Shown: positions 46,501-57,680, numbered from the stretch's first letter. The stretch: DNA of 64,000 nucleotides from Adiantum capillus-veneris (GCA_014529385.2 CM043943.1:154911092-154975091); one strand, 5' to 3'. The notes: generated by a model from the letters alone, not told the origin. A program made the numbers and translations.

Positions 46501-49500
46501 CTTTCTGATGGTTATACTTTACTTTCTAACAGGTGAGGCATTCAGAATTTGCGGAGGGTAGGCCAATAGAAGAATGTGTCAATGGCAAGGATTGTAGGGT
46601 GAACACACTGATGCCTTGCATATGGGGGAGCATGGGACTTAAGAGAGATTTTAGGTTAAAGAGTACGTGCAATACAAAACTTTCCGTGGTATAACAAATA
46701 CCCATCTTTCAAGGTGTAGTGTTATGCCCCGCTTATAGGAGAGGGGATCTAGTCTAAGATACCGTCAAGGATGGGCATCCGGTGTCCAGGCGGACGTGGT
46801 GTGAACCCCGCCAGTTGGCCGGCCACTTTCATAAAAGGAAGGCCCAAGCCTCATTTGTAGTTATCAACCCCCACTAGCAGAGTGCCAATGGTTAGCCCAT
46901 TAGGCTAGGAGTGTGCGAGGTCACCTTGAGAAGGTGAGGCAGGGTGGTATGGGATGCTTGGTCTTATGAGCGCACGCCTACGTCCTCGCATGTTGGCCCC
47001 AACACGGGGATGCTGCTGAATGGTGGCTACGGTCGGACGTAGTTATTTACAGCTAATTCCGTACATTCTTTCTCTTCCCCTAAGAAATTGGTAGTCTTGT
47101 ACATAATTGTCACAGTAGGACCACCCTATGAACGCCCAAAAGCAGCAATCTCCGTCCGCAATTTCTGAGATGGATGTCGTTCTTAGGAATACACACAGTC
47201 GTCGATGAGCCATATATTCAAGACCAGCAAGAAGGGCATTAAACCCTTGTACAACTCCTTCAAGAGAGCACAAACAAACGTTCGTCTCAACATTTACATT
47301 TTCCACAGTAGATATACATTGATTGAGGCTCTGGAAAGCACTTGTAATCCATGTATACAAAGAATGCATGAAGGGAATCTGAGTATTACCTCGTGCGTCT
47401 TCACATTATGCACCAGCATTGGAGGAATCCATGACGAAACGGGGTGGAAAATTGGAACTTCCACACGAAAACAACCCTTTTTGCACTTTTCCTTCTCGAG
47501 AAGTTGAACTTTGGAAAGCTCTAAGCGTCAACGTGAGCGTCCGGAGGTGGGCAGGTGATGACGGGAGCGCATGAGTGCAAGCAAAGGGCGAGAGGAAGCT
47601 TTCTATAGTACCAGAAGATTGAGAAATGAGAGCCTGAGAGAGTTTTTTTAAACCCTCTGGAATGAGTTTTAAGTGGACTGCGGTCAAACTTTAAAACATT
47701 TATCAAAGGCTTACTTCCTTAAAATCGTAGGTAATCAAAAAGATCAACGTGGATTTCGAATGATCTCCGTGTCTGCATTTCACGCCTCTACGTTTCCACA
47801 CAGATAAAATAGAACGTGCCACTTGCCACTTTCTCTCTCCACGCTGGCGTCTCTCCCTCTCTCTCCTCTGCAACAACTTGCGATATTCTTCTACAACGAC
47901 TTAGGGGACAAGTTTTCTCCTCTTTCTCTACAGCAAAGCTGAAATTCATTGTTTGCAGTGGAAAATCAGCAACTGGGTGGATTATAGCTAAATTCTCTGA
48001 ATTTTCTGAGAATTCAGCAAAGGTGTAAAAATTCTCTGAGTTTCTTCACAAATCAGTAAAATTAATTGAAAAACCTCTGATTTTTGTCAAAAATTAGTAA
48101 ACATCAACGATCCCACATGTTAAATTTTTTATTTTTATAAAAAATCAGCAAAAAGAATATCAATTTTCACCTGCACACATGCTCATGAGAAGAAAAACAG
48201 ATAATTAAACAACATTTCATAAAAAATTACATGAAATTGAAATTATCTGACTCCAACAAATCCATAGGTGTGCACGTGGTCCTTCCCCTAGGCAAGCCGG
48301 CTCTGATACCATGTAACAATCACTCGGAGAGAATCTCCCGGCTACATGAACTGCCTATAGACACGCGTCGGACGAACAACCTAACCATAGCCACCATATG
48401 GCAGCATCCCCGTGCTAGGGCTAGCGTCCGAGGCGTGCACCTGTAAGACCGAACGTCCCCTACCACGCGGCCTCACGTCCTCGAGGTGACCTCGCGTACT
48501 CCTAGCCTCACAGGCTAACCATTGGCACTCTGCCAATGGGGCTCGATAACTACAAATGAGGACTTGGCCTCCCTTTTATAAAAGTGGCTGACCACACTGG
48601 TTGCATTCACACTACGTCCACTTGGACATTGGACGTCCATCCCAACAATGTCTTAGACTAGACTCCCTCTCCTATAAGCCGGACATAACATGTAGCCTGG
48701 AACAGAGAATTCAGAAACAAGTCGCTCAAAAAGTATGTGCTAATAGGGGGATTAGTAGGATATGAATTCTTTAATGCATCAAGTTCTGGGTGAGTAGCAA
48801 TAGTGACGGTGGAAGCGGCGTACGGTCGTCAGGAAAGTGCAAAGTAGTACACTTGCATAATTTAGGCATCATCCATAAACAAGGATAATAACACGTCACA
48901 CATGATGAAGCCTACATATCCCCTGTTCAAAATGAGTCCTAACTTGTTTTTGGTCTTGGGATGATTGCAGGTGAGCGTCCTTGACATGAGGAGCGAGTCT
49001 CCAATTATGTTGTGGTGAAATTTTTTTGGGTAATATTACGGGAACTTCACATTTTTCAAGCACTCTACTATCCACTTACCCTCTTTTACTCATGCTCATG
49101 ATAACTTAAATCGAAATCCCTACTCTCCTTTTTTACCCTTCTCTAATAACAAGGGTACTATTAAGTTTTTTTGGCAACTACTCAATTCTCTACTCTATAT
49201 ACTATGCTCCATTACCCACGCTAAGTCTATTTCGAGCATATTTGCTTGGATCACACACATACACCTCCAGAAAAAAACAACCCTATTCTTTCCCCCTCTC
49301 CTCTTCCAGTTCAAAAGCAAACAATTATAATCGATCTGAATATGCTGCTTGCAAAACTCTCAAAAGAAACACTAACGACATACCCAACATAGCTTTGGCA
49401 CAAGTTTTCATGAGACATAGCTTGATCAATGAGCTTTTGTACTTGAACTAGAACAGACAACCCAGACTCTGAATCATGATCATTGCCAAGTCCACCACGG

Positions 49501-52500
49501 TCAACCATAGTAGCACTCGCAATGCCACCACCAAATGAAGCGGTAGGGGCAAAATCACGGCCAGTGAGTTTGTTTTTCATTCGAGTCATAACTGCCACAG
49601 CACGCTCATTGAGCACCTCATTTGCATCATTTAGTTGCCCCACTGCCTGAAATAAGAAAACGGGGAGATTATTAGCTAACAAGAAAAACTCTCATTATTA
49701 AAGTTGCGCATTTGTCACAAGTGTAGAATTGAAGTACCTGAAGAACTTCACGCTTGCTACATCCACGTTGAGGAGGAGATGGAAGATCGGAAGAGCCTCC
49801 GTAACCATCACCTGCTAAACCACGGTTACCAGCAAGAGTTCCCATCTGTGGAACTTCATTCATGTTGAATAATCTCCAATTGATCAATGGGTCATGGACG
49901 AACGCCTGGAAGGTGTACAAGAATCAACGGAACCACAATGCTTTCTTGTTGTCAAATGAAACATAGAAATTTGTTGTTGTAAACAGGCATTGCCAATACA
50001 GGGGTGTAGCACAGAAGTCCTAAATGACTGAGTCTATTTCAAGAAGAAAATCATTTCATGCTTTCAATTAAGCGATTGATTTCATTCGTGCAATTACCTC
50101 CATCATTGCCATGACACTGTCCTTGTTAGCTCGAAGCACTTGCATAACATTTTCACACGTGGACCTAAAGTTCCCTTCTATCCCACTAACTTCCATGGCC
50201 TTGACTAGCATCCTTGTCAATCGAAAGGGTACCTATCCCATGACAGAAAAGAACACTAAAGTTTAATAAACAGCAAAACAAAGCCAATCACTTTGGAACA
50301 ACTGTCCAATGTCTACCTTTTCTGGAAACTTTTCACGGTTCATAGAGGCCTCAAAACAGTCCCCGAAGTCGATGTGAAGAATCTTGCCGCTGAACCCACA
50401 GAGTATTACCAAATTGATGTCTTCACTTTAAACAACTCCTCCTAGTACTCAAGCAAGAACAACTACCTGACACGATGCAGCATGAGATTACTTGGATGGC
50501 GATCACCCAATCCTAAAAGGTAGCCAACCTTGAAAGGAGAGACAAAAAAGAAATAATGAGCTGCCTTAAAAGTCCATAGAAACAACATACGATACAAACA
50601 CAACTACCATGCTCATCACAGCAAGACTGCGAGTATAGTTAGTCCTGCGAGAGAGCCACACTTCGGAAGTTCTACTTTTCAACCAAAGAACCTAAAATCC
50701 AAACACCACAAATGAGTTTTGTCAAGGAAACACAACTTGCATTTAGGCCTTGGTGTTTACCTTGGCAAGATCATCTCCATCAGTTTCCTTCAATGCATGC
50801 TCAAAAACTTCAACTTTTGCGATCAAAGTGAGGTTTTCATAATCAGGAGCAAAAGCAAGCATCAATCGATGCTCTTGGTTCACAGCAAACTGTTGCCAAA
50901 AAGGGCACCAGATCAAAAATCATCGTCAATGAGAGTTTCTTAACAAACACACCCATTGAGTCTAAATAACTGCACTCTAAGAAAGTTACCTTCCTTGCAT
51001 CCCTGTACTCACGAATGAGATGGTGAAGCGTGTCACAGTTAGGCACCCATCCTATAAGACCACTGTTAGGAGAAAGTGGAATCACAGCATAGCGCCGGAT
51101 AGAAAGATCCTTTTCTGCAGTATGTGGAGAGTTTGCTAATAAGGTGTTCACCAGACCAAAGAGCTGACCAGTCAACACAACGTTATTTTGCAAATAAACC
51201 TCTGAGAAAACAGAGCAAAGGAGAAAGGAAGCTAAAAAATGAAGGTTGATAGGTTTTCACTGTTACCTGCATTACACGCTCATCCTGGCGTAAATCTTCA
51301 TGGCCCTTCAACAAGAAGGCATGATCCTCACCATCATTACCATAAATAGTGCACTTTCTAGGCCGCTGTTTTGAGGCTATTACAATCAGTTGCGGAGCGA
51401 ACCCCGTGATAGTGATGACAGGGGCTCCTAGAAAAATGACCTCATGTATATTACAAGCTCTACTTAAGCAGGATGCAAAAGAATGGAACCACATTGCTAA
51501 AACCATGTACCTGCTCGATATGTTCCAGGGACAGCAAGCACAAGATCACGTGCGTTCAGAAGCGCTGGTGAGACATTCTGTGCTGACAGAAGCGTTAGTC
51601 TTGGCAATTTTTCAGCCAAAAGAGGATGAGTTTTCAAAGGTTTTGAGTAACCTGTAATTCTAGTGTTGTAAGACTTGGAAGTTGCTTATTTATCCTTTTG
51701 AATACATGATAATATAGGTCCCACGCCTGCAGTCAAGTTAAGTACAAAAATAAACCAATGTTTTAGACAAGGAATGAGTCTTCTCTAAAAGACTTGCCTG
51801 GTTAAGCTCTGCCTCTTTTCCTGATTTCCGATACTTCATGCAGCAGTCATAGGCTTCTTGCAGCTCACGTCCGTAATTCTGAGAGAAAGTAGGATACAGG
51901 TGACAAATTAGTACGACTCTACTTAGGCCCAGAATAGCTTTCATGTTGAGTTTCCTTGAGAGGAGCCTTCCAGATCACCTGGACAAAGTGATTCTCTTGA
52001 ATGGTTGAAGGTCCTTCCTTCTCAAGGAGTTTGTGCAATGGCATCAGCACTTGCAGCATGCCTTCCACATTATGCTCCCCAAAGTAAAGACGGCTTGCTT
52101 CTTCTAATCCTTCGTGCCATTGCTCATGCCATAATATTGCTACCCTTATAAGCTCTTTCGAAACGAGTTGAGCCTGGTGAAAGAAACTCAACAAAAACAC
52201 AATTGATAAGCCCAAATGCTTTTGCAATTCTTGTGGAACATTTTTCCATTATTGATAACCACCTTCAATACATCTCATGTGTGGCAATTAAAGTGTTTCA
52301 AACTACCTTGATGGAGCACCACACACAGTTTATACGCATCTTGTCATGGTCGAGAAACTCAGCGCAATGTGAAAGCCCTCTCAAGTACACACAAGGGTAG
52401 TCACCCCCCTTCAAAAAGGTAAGGCTTCTCTCTCAATCTTCACGTGGTAATTCTCTTTTATTCGAAACCTAGATTTCTCATTTCTGACTCCAATTTCTAC

Positions 52501-54463
52501 TTTTTGTGAGCTCACTTAGCAGATTCATATAATCATCTGCTTAGAATTGGAAACCTTGCTGGATCCTATGCTATACTAGTGGCTGTCTGTGAACCTTAAT
52601 CTTGCTTTGCCCATCTGGAGTCCCAAGTCGATAAATAAGGCTATCATCACACTCAGTGGAAAAAATCTGTTTTAACGTTACAAGAGTAAGAAAGGAAGAA
52701 AAAAAGAGTAGCAATTTTGAGGAATGTGTACAAATTTGGAAAAGGATACTTAAAATGCTTAAGATATTCATGGAGAAAGGATTCCAAAAAAGGGGCTTCA
52801 ACGCACGTGAATTCCTAAGTTTTCATGTAGTTAACTAAAAAGCTTCATCATCACAGTAACTAGTTTCATATAAACAGCATCTAAGGTTCCCAACCAAATG
52901 TTGAAAATGTTATGTAGATATGAAGTTACCATGCGATCAAACTCCAGGCAGAGTCTTCATACCTGTTCTACCAAGAGAGCACTATGCATGCTATGTTGCC
53001 GAACCTGCTCAACCACTTGTTCTGCTGCTGTTCGACGCAAAGAGCTTATTGACTTACAAGCAACAAGCAGAGGATACATGAGAGCCTGAAAAAGAAAGGT
53101 CAAATTCTCAGCTTTCTCCATCCCTTGCATGCATGTTAACAATTAAAATCATTGTCCTTTTCTAAATAAGATCTAAATACAGGGTCACTATTTGATATGG
53201 TCAGCGATAGGCACTATCTTCAACCCAATGTTGAAAGCAATACAACACTGGTGGTGCATTACCTATTCCTTCTCAGATATAATCTTCCCTAGATTTCAAC
53301 ATAATCTTTTGATAGAAACCTGAGCAGTGAATCACACCTTGAAGCAAACATGCAGCCTTAAGCCAGAGTGAAAAGGATTTTTTGATAGAACAGGCTAAAA
53401 CATTTTTCAATATGGTAAACAAGCTCAGGCTTCCTCCATATAAAACTTGATTTCAGCTTCTGTAGAATTCTATCTATTCGTTTCAGTAATTCAAGATCCG
53501 ACGCAAACATGTGGGCTTAAAGCCTTGAGAGATCAAGCTAAAATAATTTTTAAAGAGAGAACAGGCCCAGGGCTCTGGTCATAAATTCAACACCAGAGGG
53601 ATGGCACAAACCTGTGGATAGCCTCTTCCAATGCAAATTTAAACAGGCTCAGGGCTTCAGCCATAAATTCAATAAGGGAGCGATGATACAAACCTGGGGA
53701 TGGCCTCTTCCGATGCGAATTAACAGAGACTGGATAAGTTCCCGCACAGCAGGAATGTTGGAATGTATGCGTGCAATGATCTGTGGAAGAACTACAAGCC
53801 ATGTATCGATATTCACATAAGCAAACCCGTCTTGAAGGGCATCTCTGACTTCATTGGTTGCTCCGTAGCTAAACCACAGGGTCAACAATCTCAGGATGTC
53901 CTGCCACAACACACCATATCATCAATAACAGCTTTAACCCTAAAACAGTGGCTTTTATGACTGTGGTACAAGATGTCCAACCTGTAGGCTATCATCCCCA
54001 CCCTTGGATGCAGACGCATATGCAATCGAACAGAAATACCCCTTCACAGCTTCCTCAACATATCCATGGACTGCTGACATATGACCACGCATTGTGTAGC
54101 TAGAAACAACAGCAGTGTTGAAAAGTGCCCACTTATGCCATGCTTTAGCCCATGTTCGTGCATAAACTGTTGCACTCTGTAATGCATGGAGAATCCCTGA
54201 AACAATCCACAACAGTGAGATGATTTAAGAAACCTTCATAGATATAGGACTTCAATAAATTGTTTCAACAAGTTGCAGTCACCTTTCACTGATTCCTCCT
54301 CCAAGTTCGGCTCAAGAGACCAATGCCAAGACCCCAGTCTCAAATACACTCTTGCTATGAGTGGAATGGTTCCTTCAACATCGTTTGTCGTCAAGGTGCT
54401 CAAAGCTGACCCACCATATGATGTGGAATGCTGAACTGCATCATCTAGCCCAAGAGCAAGTTC
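43427..54463 (-). CDS. TOR: TOR (target of rapamycin) PI3K-like protein kinase, C-terminal third, 18 exons
   Basis: Ser/Thr kinase of the TORC1 growth-control complex. Exons: 54463-54283, 54196-53982, 53900-53694, 53085-52963, 52173-51979, 51878-51798, 51726-51652, 51577-51511, 51427-51267, 51163-50990, 50889-50761, 50691-50608, 50528-50467, 50389-50317, 50232-50098, 49905-49738, 49646-49384, 43445-43427. They join in frame to 803 codons plus stop. Residues (window numbering): FAT end 1-250; FRB about 255-350 ([29 protein letters not shown]; Ser269 and Trp336 match the mTOR rapamycin-site Ser2035 and Trp2101); ATP-site Lys422 ([16 protein letters not shown]); catalytic loop [10 protein letters not shown] with Asp573, His575, Asn578; HIDFGD with Asp592; FATC 770-803 ending GWCPFW. 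Introns are GT-AG except 51727-51797, which is GC-AG. The last intron (43446-49383) is 5938 bp. The start of the first exon is tentative, and about 1,700 N-terminal residues (HEAT repeats) are not in the window. Confidence 0.93.
44074..44692 (-). repeat. Truncated chromovirus-like LTR inside the last TOR intron
   Basis: Minus strand shares TTTTGGGACCA, GGCCAAGGGCCTTTAAATATGA, AAAGAAATACCGAAAGGGG and GCTCAGTTGTT blocks with 45356-44693. The 5' end is missing where it meets that LTR at 44693, and the 3' end is diverged (near CGCTACA). Confidence 0.65.
44693..45356 (-). repeat. Full-length chromovirus-like LTR (solo or 3' LTR) in the last TOR intron
   Basis: 664 bp on the minus strand, TGTCACAAACTAGTGACG to TCTTGTGACA. 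It is colinear with 56818-57559. Here the CT tract is short (six to seven repeats) compared with 42 in 57397-57480. A chromodomain-like pol end lies about 100 bp upstream on the same strand, so it may be that element's 3' LTR. Confidence 0.8.
45454..46719 (-). pseudogene. Ty3/chromovirus pol end: integrase and chromodomain-like C-terminus
   Basis: Minus strand, right to left: a YLLYHGKFC-like piece and [10 protein letters not shown] (integrase zinc-binding region) near 46700-46600; [15 protein letters not shown]-like piece, [14 protein letters not shown] and QDPRMTS (core, 46460-46240); [11 protein letters not shown] (near 46180); integrase C-terminal segment with [21 protein letters not shown] and [15 protein letters not shown] (46110-45930); then [18 protein letters not shown] and RTTRRFLV, a chromodomain-like stretch (45610-45490). 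Multiple stops and frameshifts. The right end is cut at 46720 by an LTR of another family in opposite orientation. It lies in the last intron of TOR, same strand. Confidence 0.8.
46720..47045 (+). repeat. LTR-B family copy, 3' truncated
   Basis: Starts TGTTATGCCCCGCTTATAGGA and matches the minus-strand LTR at 48690-48312 through GAGTGCCAATGGTTAGCC and CACGGGGATGCTGC. It stops near 47045, losing about the last 60 bp. Confidence 0.75.
47046..47448 (-). pseudogene. Unidentified coding-like fragment with one internal stop
   Basis: From Met near 47433 the minus strand reads MDSSNAGA, a TAA stop, then without frame change [70 protein letters not shown] and on to a stop near 47043. The segment [20 protein letters not shown] looks like conserved globular protein but I cannot name the family. 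It is bounded at 47045 by an LTR. It may be the exon of a small gene or a retrocopied fragment inside the last TOR intron. Confidence 0.35.
47449..48299. other. Unassigned DNA between inverted LTR-B copies
   Basis: No domain recognised. If the LTR at 48312-48690 is a 5' LTR, this would be its internal leader. AT-rich AAAAATCAG repeats lie at about 48000-48150. Confidence 0.4.
48300..48311 (-). other. Primer-binding site, initiator-Met tRNA
   Basis: Minus strand TGGTATCAGAGC, immediately after the LTR-B end TGTTACA. Confidence 0.85.
48312..48690 (-). repeat. LTR-B, full length (379 bp)
   Basis: Minus strand from TGTTATGTCCGGCTTATAGG to GATTGTTACA, with a PBS directly after it. It has a TATAAAAG-like box at about 48573-48580. 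Confidence 0.85.
48691..49383. other. Remainder of the last TOR intron, unassigned
   Basis: No gene or known repeat; intron sequence up to the donor at 49383. Confidence 0.5.
53541..53713. repeat. 82-bp tandem duplication spanning the end of a TOR exon and its splice donor
   Basis: Segments of about 85 bp starting near 53571 and 53653 share GGGCT..GGTCATAAATTCAA, CACAAACCTG and GCCTCTTCC with an offset of 82 bp. The real exon end and GT donor are at 53694-53692; the duplicate in the intron (about 53611) keeps a CAG|GTTTGT donor with several substitutions. Confidence 0.7.
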
Positions 54464-54496
54464 CTGCATGGACACACCTCTCTCTAGGTAGGTCAT

Positions 54497-54695
54497 GATG
54501 TATTATGTGATGCTGATGATGATGATGTTGATGGTGTGGATGTAGGGTAGGCTTATATACCTACTCTAGGTACCCTCATTTATTTTTATTCTTATGTTCC
54601 CTAGACATTGTACTAGAGTCACTCATGGATGTAACCTTTTGGTCTCATAGGTCATTTTGGCCTTTTGAAGATGTTAATATAACATTTCATTTGAG
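54497..54695 (-). repeat. Dispersed repeat abutting the first visible TOR exon
   Basis: Inverted copy of 42688-42883 (CACATAATACATCA end next to the exon; AAAGGCCAAAATGACCTATG inside). Its edge lies about 35 bp upstream of the tentative acceptor at 54464. Confidence 0.75.
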
Positions 54696-55119
54696 GGCAA
54701 GCTACGGGGTTGCTCAAGCAAGCGGCCTAATTACCAGGGGGAGTGGTTGGTTAGAGCATGCACAGGGGGTGCGTGGTTGGGGCTACCCAAACAAGCAAAG
54801 GTGCCAGCACAATCATGCTTTAATGTATGCTCATTGCGGCAATGTTGAGGTTCCTGCAAGTATGATGCAATTGTATACACATTGAAATAAATTGCCAAGT
54901 ATGGCAATACTTGGAGCCATGTGGACATGCATGTAAAGAAAGCTTGTTGACAATAAAGAAGATATGCAAAACTCATGAGCACATATTCATGTTACACGCT
55001 TGGACACTCCAAGCGAGAAATCGATAGCAACACACGAACAGAAACTGCAAATTCAATGAACTTTGACTAGAGAGAGATAGTCGACACAGCATGGCGGAGT
55101 TCCGTGCCTAGACGCACTG
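54696..55119. other. Unassigned DNA with an LTR-like piece
   Basis: No coding sequence. About 55066-55110 on the minus strand (GGCACGGAACTCCGCCATGC) resembles the 3' third of the LTR at 55593-56151. Confidence 0.4.
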
Positions 55120-55599
55120 TGTAATGGGAGGGCACCGCGTGCCAATGGAAAAGAACAGACCGAACAACTTTAAGCACTTTAAAACAATTGAATTGAGAGT
55201 GCACGACACACGAGAGAAGGTGGGCACCCCAAGAGAGCATTGGCCACAAACCCTAGCGCCCCTTTCAGTATTTCTTTAAATTGCTTGAACTCAGTACAAC
55301 GGTGGCGTCATGTGTCAACCTTCTCGCGGAAGCATGCCAGATAGTGAGCCCTTGTCACATATTTGAAGGCCCTTGTCCTGAAAAGCAGTTTACATGAAAA
55401 GCTACAGGCTTAAAAGCATTTGTTCCTCAAAAGATAGCGCTAGTGGGACTCTCCAAACGATTTGCCATGTCATCAACAGGCAACGCAATTCGCGGAAGTC
55501 CGTACAGCCTACCATGTCATCAACTGCCATGTCAGCATGTTTTACGCACGAGATTTAGTGTGTGTTGGTCTTGCTTGATTTTAAGTGTTTTGTGTCACA
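55120..55599 (-). repeat. Chromovirus-like LTR, minus orientation
   Basis: Minus strand from TGTGACACAAAACAC (55599) to CCCATTACA (55120). It contains GACATGGCA repeats, a TTTAAAGAAATACTGAAAGGGG block and ATTGGCACGCGGTGCCC. It shares its 5' terminal 7 bp with the plus-strand LTR starting at 55593. Confidence 0.7.
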
Positions 55600-56151
55600 A
55601 AATGATGATGTGGCATGACTACCTACGGAAAGAGGACGCTGACGTGGCAGTACTACCCGGACACGCACACAGTTCATGACGTGGCAGAAACTGTACGACA
55701 GATGACATGGCAGACAATACGACCTTTCACAATTTGCGTCGAGAGGTGCTGATGTGGTAGCCTGCACGGATTTTCGTAAATTATGCTGACTGCTTTTCTG
55801 ACGGATTTTGGAACCAGTTGCTTTTGGGACTTTTTGCTTTTAAGTTTAGAAACTATTGGGGCTCTGCTTTTGGGGCATCCCTTGTAAGAATAAATAAGCC
55901 TAAGGGTACTCACCCTTCAGAGCATCTGGACGCAAAGTCTGAGAGCAGAGGACCCCTCGGGTGTTGTACTTTGCTCAAGCATTAATATAATAAAGAAATA
56001 CCGAAAGGGGCGTCCGTTTTAAGGCCAACACCTCTGGGCACGGCACTACGCCGGGCCGTGTCGACTTCAATTTTAAAGTTGTCATGTATTTTGAGTGATT
56101 CTCTCGTGTGTCGTGCCAGATTCTCGACTTGGGGTACCCAAGCCTGTTACA
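55593..56151 (+). repeat. Chromovirus-like LTR, plus orientation, with PBS
   Basis: 559 bp, TGTCACAAAATGATGATGTGG to CCTGTTACA, followed one base later by a perfect initiator-Met PBS (56153-56164). It carries AATAAAGAAATACCGAAAGGGG. No CT tract is present in this copy. Confidence 0.85.
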
Positions 56152-56817
56152 ATGGTATCAGAGCATCAGGCGTATGCTTTTCTCAAAGCATATTGGTCCT
56201 ATCAAAGAGGAGATAGGGCACTTTGGAAATTGTTATTGAAGAATTTTCGTGTCCAGATGCCGGAGTTATTAGCCACTCCCACCCTTACTTCATCGCGCAT
56301 CGGGTGCACTCTTGTCTTCATCGCTCTGTCTTACAGGGCACAAGCCATAAAGAATCCTAGATTACACATGGGTTATCGTGGAGAATCTCACAGAGATAAC
56401 ACCTCTCAAAGGAGATATTACAGGGCGAGGAGATACTCGCTCCAGCCAAAGTTTTGAAAAGAATTGAAAGGTATACTGATATCTTGTTGTTTTGTGTGAA
56501 GATAACTAGTAGGAGCGAGGAAATGCATATGAAAGCATTTGGAAACATGAAACTGGACCTCGACTCTTTTGCAACGAGGTGAACCATTTGCTTAAAATTT
56601 TGCATGTTTTGCAAGTGAAATCGAGAATAAGATGATGACGAATTGGGAGCGACGACAGCTCCGGAATGGAACTTGATCACGATTCGAGATAAATCATGAA
56701 CTTTGAATCAATGATGATGATTCTAGTGCATCAAGATTCCCATATGAGTGAGATGAGTAGATAATATTGTGAGTGCATCAAGAGTTCTTGCGGGATGAGA
56801 TAGCTACTGTAACAAAC
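56152..56817 (+). other. Leader of the retroelement whose 5' LTR is 55593-56151, interrupted at 56817
   Basis: After the PBS it matches the leader at 57573-57700 (CAAGCCATAAAGAATCC against TAAGCCATAAAGAACCC). The rest is non-coding and related to 59740-60000, so the element at 56818-59734 appears inserted into it. Confidence 0.6.
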
Positions 56818-57392
56818 TGTTGACGTGTCAAAGCCTAAGGAATGGAGCCAACTTACACATGCCGGCCGAGGGGCCTAAACCCTAAAAAGAACAAGTAGCA
56901 GAAGAAGAAGAAGTCCTACCAACTTATGGGGGCCCCGTCCGATGGGCCACAATGACATAAAGGGATTAAAATAAAGATGGACTCACACACACATACTCAC
57001 GCAAAGCTGATGACGTGGCAGCTGTACGATAGATTTTTGAAAATTACGTTGGCATGATGATGTTGCAGGCTGTACGGATTTCCGCGTTTTGCGCTCGCTG
57101 ATGACGTGGCAAGTTGTACTAATTTCCGTAAATTACGCTAGCAGCTTTTGGCATTGCTTTCGGGACCAGAAGCTTTTGAATTTGAAGGCTTTTCACTCTA
57201 ACTGCTTTTCAGGCCAAGGGCCTTTAAATATGAGGTTAGGGCTCATTCTCTGGCATGCTTCCTCGAGAAGGTGCAGAATCTCGAGTACCGGCTTGTATTG
57301 TGTTGATGCAATATAAAGAATTACCGAAAAGGGTGCCAAGGTTTGGGGAAATACTCTATGGGGTGGAATTCCGCCACTCCGTGTCGCGTGTC

Positions 57393-57485
<93 letters not shown>

Positions 57486-57559
57486 CAATTGTTATTGAAG
57501 TGCTAAAACTCTGTTCAGTCTGTTCCTTTCTATTGGCAAGTGGTGCCCGTCTTGTGATA
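56818..57559 (+). repeat. 5' LTR of the element at 56818-59734, with (CT)42
   Basis: 742 bp; pure CT tract at 57397-57480. Otherwise colinear with 45356-44693. Confidence 0.85.
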
Positions 57560-57680
57560 GTGGTATCAGAGCATCAGGCACGTGCTTTTCTGAAATCATA
57601 CCGGTCCTACAAAAGAGCAGACAGAGCTATTGGAATTTTATCGCTGTCTTACAAGGCATAAGCCATAAAGAACCCAACAC

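Noticed and set aside
49311-49383. TOR ending by read-through as [13 protein letters not shown]
   Set aside because: This reads past a good GT donor into the intron. FATC domains end in WCPFW, and a correctly phased exon for it exists at 43445-43427.
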